DNA of 64,000 nucleotides from Candidatus Latescibacterota bacterium (GTDB lineage Bacteria > Krumholzibacteriota > Krumholzibacteriia > G020349025), in assembly GCA_020349025.1 (NCBI GenBank), contig CP070763.1, forward strand, positions 2,487,893 through 2,551,892, given 5' to 3'. Below, piece after piece: positions 62,377-64,000 of the stretch (the first letter of the stretch is position 1; the number at the start of each line of letters is the position of its first letter). The notes beneath the pieces are model-generated. The model was not told the origin of the DNA and did not search any database. It saw nothing but the letters and a program-made list of their open reading frames with translations. The position numbers and the translations under genes are program-made.

Positions 62377-64000
62377 GTGATCCGACGTCACCCCCTGGTT
62401 GCGCTCCTGTCGTTGCTCTTCGTCGCCGTGTGTGCCGTTCTCGGCGCCCGCGCCCCGGTCGATCTGGATACGATCGACGTGGCTCTCGCCGTGCAGCAAC
62501 AGGACCTGCGCTTGCATCAACCGCCGCCGCCCGGCGCCATCCTCTACATCTGGATCGTACAGCTCGTGCACGCGCTCACGGGGAACACGCTCCTGGCTCT
62601 GCGCAGCGTGGCGCTCCTGACCGTTGTGGCAGCGGGCATTACCCTGTTTCGGCTGGCGCGCACGCTCTTCGACCCGCGCTGCGCGCGCTGGACGCTCCTC
62701 TTCTTTCTCTGCAGCCCGCTTGCGCTCTTCCGCGGCATGACCTCCTCCGCCGCCAGCGCGCCGGCGCTGGCGGCCGCTCTCACCGTCTTCCTGTGCCTGG
62801 GAGCGCGTCGGGAATCTGGCCTGGCGCGTCGCGCGTACATCATCGGCTTGCTCGCGGGATTGGGACAGACGGTGCTTCTCTTCACGCTGCCGCTTCTGCT
62901 GCTGACGCTGCGCCGGCTTCGGCTCGATCGCGGCGCAGCAATGCATGCGGGCATCGCCTGGTGCGTCGGCACACTCTGTTGGCTCGTGCCGCAGATGGAA
63001 GTCGCAGGCGGAGCGGCGGAGTACGTGCGGGCGAGCGCGGTGCTCGCCGGCGAGATGCTGCGCACGGCGCCCGTGCGCGCAGGCTTCGGCGCTTGCGTCG
63101 ACAGCCTGCGCACGCTCGTCGTGCTTCTGCTCTGCGGCTTCGGCGTCGTGCGTGTGGTCGGGCTTCTGGCCCTGCGAGTCGCGCTCCCGCGGCGACCGGA
63201 TGCGGCGCCGCAGGGGCCGCGCTCCTTCGATCGTGCCCTGGTCGCGGCGTGGGTCCTTCCCCCGCTTCTCTTCACGACACTCCTCCACCCAGAGGGCACC
63301 GGGAGCGCTTTCGCCGTGTGGCCCGCGCTTGCCCTCGGCCTCGCGGCGCTCCTGCGGTCGCTCCTCTCCGGCACCCGGCGATGGCGGCGGCTGACCGCCG
63401 TTGCGAGCACACTCCTGTTTCTGGATGTCGCGATCTTCTTCGCTGTGCCGCCGACGCTGCTCGAGGCGCGGCTCACGGCGGAGCGCGACGGAGCCCGGGT
63501 CGAGGAGCTGGCGCAGGGAGCCCCAGCCGCGATGCACGCCTGGTGGATGCGCGCACCCGACGGCCTGCAAGCCACGGCACGTCGGTTCTTCCCCGGAGTC
63601 GATTTCTTCTTCGATCGCACGCGCGTGCCGGAATTCGACGGCTTCCGTCGCGCCGTCCGGGCGCTCGCAGAGCCCCCCGAGCGCGTTCTGCTCCTGGGGC
63701 GTCGCCTCACCCGTGCGGTCTGCTGGTTCGAGCCCGAGACGCAGGTGATCCACGCCGAGCCCCTCCGAGCGGAAAGCTTCCTCCTCTACAGCGGCCGTCG
63801 CGCCTCGCGACCCGACACTCCGTACGAGGTGGCCCCTCGCGTGACTCTGATCCTGGTCGAAGGAAGCCTCACACAGCTGCAGATCGACTCCGGCGCCCGC
63901 CACCCGGAGAGCGGCCCGCTCGGCGCACGCAGCGGGCTGCGTGTTCTTCCCGTCGGCGACTCGGCGTTGGACGCCTGGTTCTTGCCGGCCGGCAACGAGG
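62377..64000 (+). CDS. Multi-spanning membrane protein, GT39/ArnT-like (3' end beyond window)
   Basis: An open frame of more than 541 codons to the window edge, starting at GTG 62377, three bases after kynB. It has about ten hydrophobic segments to residue 360, then a soluble, probably periplasmic, region. The first loop (LDTIDVALAVQQQDLRLHQPPPPGA) resembles the catalytic loop of GT39/ArnT-like glycosyltransferases, with Asp residues and a Gln-Pro-Pro. Substrate and activity are unknown. Tight spacing after kynB suggests shared transcription, though a glycosyltransferase has no evident link to tryptophan catabolism. Confidence 0.75.
   Translation, partial: MIRRHPLVALLSLLFVAVCAVLGARAPVDLDTIDVALAVQQQDLRLHQPPPPGAILYIWIVQLVHALTGNTLLALRSVALLTVVAAGITLFRLARTLFDPRCARWTLLFFLCSPLALFRGMTSSAASAPALAAALTVFLCLGARRESGLARRAYIIGLLAGLGQTVLLFTLPLLLLTLRRLRLDRGAAMHAGIAWCVGTLCWLVPQMEVAGGAAEYVRASAVLAGEMLRTAPVRAGFGACVDSLRTLVVLLLCGFGVVRVVGLLALRVALPRRPDAAPQGPRSFDRALVAAWVLPPLLFTTLLHPEGTGSAFAVWPALALGLAALLRSLLSGTRRWRRLTAVASTLLFLDVAIFFAVPPTLLEARLTAERDGARVEELAQGAPAAMHAWWMRAPDGLQATARRFFPGVDFFFDRTRVPEFDGFRRAVRALAEPPERVLLLGRRLTRAVCWFEPETQVIHAEPLRAESFLLYSGRRASRPDTPYEVAPRVTLILVEGSLTQLQIDSGARHPESGPLGARSGLRVLPVGDSALDAWFLPAGNE

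Overview
The window is GC-rich throughout and gene-dense, with no rRNA, tRNA, CRISPR array, integrase or insertion sequence that I could see. The organism is Gram-negative. It has LptB/LptC, several secreted beta-barrel proteins ending in Phe, an AsmA-family protein, a YcbB-like L,D-transpeptidase and sigma-54. It also carries HPr kinase with a mannose-type PTS. The order lptC-lptB-rpoN-hpf-hprK-PTS resembles Myxococcota/Desulfobacterota-type chromosomes, while the secreted S9 peptidase, PD40-barrel and DUF481 proteins are common in Acidobacteriota, Gemmatimonadota and Eisenbacteria-like lineages. I cannot place it more precisely from sequence alone.

Positions 1-14,200 (all minus strand) form one long run read from lptC towards the window start: lptC, lptB, rpoN, hpf, hprK, PTS EIIA, EIIB, a GH57 glucanotransferase, EIIC, EIID, HPr, EI, phosphoglucose/phosphomannose isomerase, metK and a Nudix hydrolase. 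Most junctions overlap by 1-11 bases. A near-consensus -24/-12 sigma-54 promoter overlaps an AT-rich inverted repeat at the head of this run, so RpoN may control its own operon. Stem-loops precede hpf and a palindrome precedes hprK.

Positions 14,200-41,960 are a mixed housekeeping and envelope region. It contains an orphan adenine methyltransferase, a soluble histidine kinase, a 998-residue MA-peptidase/PD40/barrel protein, aroA, thrC, a CBS-domain protein, AsmA, a PepP-like peptidase, a FAD oxidoreductase, a lipid kinase that seems to start at ATT, a BioF2-like acetyltransferase fusion and several proteins I do not recognise.

Positions 41,980-64,000 begin with an SLC12-like cation-chloride transporter that has no ATG/GTG/TTG start covering its conserved N-terminus. 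A peptide and tryptophan catabolism region follows: membrane dipeptidase, MFS transporter, tryptophan 2,3-dioxygenase, a divergent SDR-LLM-asparaginase operon, a secreted S9 peptidase, then a 2-aminomuconate-semialdehyde-type dehydrogenase, a three-domain fusion and kynurenine formamidase. The fusion joins the catalytic and non-catalytic subunits of an AmnBA-type aminophenol ring-cleavage dioxygenase to a RidA-type deaminase, and is the most striking feature of the window. Together these genes suggest import or hydrolysis of peptides, opening of the indole ring to kynurenine, and meta-cleavage of an aminophenol-type intermediate to 2-aminomuconate and then an oxo-acid. The steps between kynurenine and the ring-cleavage substrate (kynurenine 3-monooxygenase, kynureninase) are not seen here.
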